From Pseudomonadota bacterium (GTDB lineage Bacteria; Pseudomonadota; Gammaproteobacteria; Xanthomonadales; Rhodanobacteraceae), in NCBI GenBank assembly GCA_023430685.1, contig JAEYZH010000046.1, positions 1 to 14,823 on the forward strand: DNA of 14,823 nt, in the 5' to 3' direction. Position 1 is the stretch's first letter. Each line of letters starts with the position of its first letter. Positions 14,042 to 14,823 of this stretch are shown here, in pieces. Under the pieces are notes generated by a model. The model searched no databases. It had not been told where the DNA came from and saw nothing but the letters and a program-made list of their open reading frames with translations. The position numbers and the translations under genes were made by a program.

Positions 14042-14132
14042 ACAGGGAATAGGGAATCTGGATTGGGGAATTGGACTGCGATCGGCGCTTGCGCAGGAAG
14101 GCTTCAGCTATTCCCTCTTCCCGATTCCCTGT
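14042..14132. repeat. GGGAAT-type inverted repeat between cvpA and the SPOR gene
   Basis: ACAGGGAAT (14042-14050) is matched by ATTCCCTGT (14124-14132), and AGGGAATAG (14044-14052) is matched by CTATTCCCT (14108-14116). Several further GGGAA/TTCCC units lie between. The arms flank a roughly 55-nt centre. Intergenic runs of GGGAAT-like units are common in Xanthomonadaceae genomes, so this may be one copy of a dispersed family. It could form a stem-loop in the transcript just upstream of cvpA. Confidence 0.6.
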
Positions 14133-14823
14133 TCACGGCATCACGACGACGATGCCGTCGAGCTTCAGGCGCTCGCGGATGTTCGCGCGCAGCTTGTCGG
14201 CGGCGCCGCGGTCGACTTCGGGCCCGACGCGCACGCGCCAGAGCGTGTTCCCGTTCGATTCGACCCGGTCGACGAACGAGGGGAATCCGGCCCCGCGCAG
14301 GCGGTCGCGCAGCCTGTTCGCATCGGCCTCGGCCTTCAGCGCGCCGAGTTGCACGGCCCAGGCGCCTGCGCGCGTCGCCGGCAGTGCACTCGCGGGGGCG
14401 TCGCCGGGTGCATCGGCGGCCAGCTGCACGACGCTGCCCGGCACCGACGGTTGCAGCGCGCGGATCCGCAGGCGCGCGGCCTCGGCTGCGGCGCGGCTCG
14501 GGTACGGCCCGACCCGCACGCGTTCGGCCGGCTTGCCCTGGTAGCGCGTCGGTTCGGTGAACGCGGCATGCCCCGCCTTCTTCAGCGATGCAACGAGTTC
14601 GTTCGCATTCGCGGACTCGGCGTAGACACCCAGATGCACGAAGAACCGGCTTTCCGCCGCAGCGCCTGCGGTGGCCGCGGACGCCGTCGTTGCAGGCGGA
14701 GCCGCGACGACGGGAGGAGCGGTCGCGGGTGATGCTTCCACCGGCGCCGGGGTCGCGACCGGCGCAGGCGCGGCGGGCGCCGCGGGCGCTGCCGCCACCG
14801 TGTCGCCCGGTGGCGTGTCGACC
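14133..14823 (-). CDS. SPOR-domain protein (DedD-like) with two SPOR domains, 5' end missing
   Basis: The frame stays open to the right edge, so only the C-terminal 230 or so codons are seen. Counting from the GTG at 14798, residues 1-49 are an Ala/Pro-rich linker. Residues about 50-125 form a first SPOR domain (SRFFVHLGVYAESANANELV, later RVRVGPYPSRAAAEAA), and about 144-221 a second (GAWAVQLGALKAEADANRLR, later LWRVRVGP). SPOR domains bind denuded peptidoglycan at division septa. The full protein should have an N-terminal membrane anchor, which lies outside the window. Order and position upstream of cvpA-purF match dedD. Two tandem SPOR domains differ from the single one in E. coli DedD. 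The GTG at 14798 is an internal codon, not a start, because the linker continues unbroken past it (VDTPPGDTVAAAP). Confidence 0.9.
   Translation of the reverse strand, partial: VDTPPGDTVAAAPAAPAAPAPVATPAPVEASPATAPPVVAAPPATTASAATAGAAAESRFFVHLGVYAESANANELVASLKKAGHAAFTEPTRYQGKPAERVRVGPYPSRAAAEAARLRIRALQPSVPGSVVQLAADAPGDAPASALPATRAGAWAVQLGALKAEADANRLRDRLRGAGFPSFVDRVESNGNTLWRVRVGPEVDRGAADKLRANIRERLKLDGIVVVMP

Noticed and set aside
13470..14112. GGCTTCAGCTATT repeated at 13470-13482 and 14100-14112, one copy at each end of cvpA
   Set aside because: A 13-base exact match is expected about once or twice by chance in a window this size, and the flanks do not extend the match.

Overview
The window looks like a chromosomal segment from a high-GC gammaproteobacterium, most likely of the Xanthomonadales/Lysobacterales (Xanthomonadaceae or Rhodanobacteraceae). 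The main reason is the right-hand block, a SPOR-domain (dedD-like) gene, cvpA and purF transcribed in that order, together with very high G+C codon use and secreted-protein styles common in that order. The lineage is inferred, not searched.

Layout. (1) 1-~252, minus: the first 24 codons of a probable insertion-sequence helper protein running off the left edge, with a terminus-like sequence near 226-252. (2) 290-3006, minus: three exported proteins of visibly lower G+C than the rest. Two small secreted beta-sandwich proteins come first (2281-3006, then 1741-2238), followed by a strong intrinsic terminator (1686-1714) and a larger DUF1573-like/FN3-like exported protein (290-1657). A good sigma70-type promoter and phased TGGCCA repeats precede the first gene. 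(3) 3007-3404: a divergent intergenic region with promoters in both directions. (4) 3405-5705, plus: a glycosylation gene set, namely a GT2 polyprenyl-phosphate-sugar-synthase-like enzyme, a DUF2304 membrane partner and a GT4 glycosyltransferase. (5) 5684-11810, minus: five tightly packed genes forming a duplicated two-gene module. Module copy 1 is A1 (membrane-anchored beta-sandwich protein) plus B1 (polytopic GT-C-like protein). Then comes a DUF455 ferritin-like gene, then module copy 2 (A2 plus B2). B2 ends tail-to-tail with the GT4 gene, overlapping it by 22 bp. (6) 11981-14823, minus: purF, cvpA and a double-SPOR protein truncated by the right edge, with a GGGAAT-type inverted repeat between cvpA and the SPOR gene.

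How the parts may work together (inference): the GT2/DUF2304 pair could make and present a lipid-linked sugar, GT4 could extend a glycan, and the two A+B pairs could be membrane glycosyltransferase units using lipid-linked donors on the periplasmic side. The A+B duplication around DUF455 is the part of the window most likely to be an undescribed system. No tRNA, rRNA, CRISPR array or prophage genes were seen.
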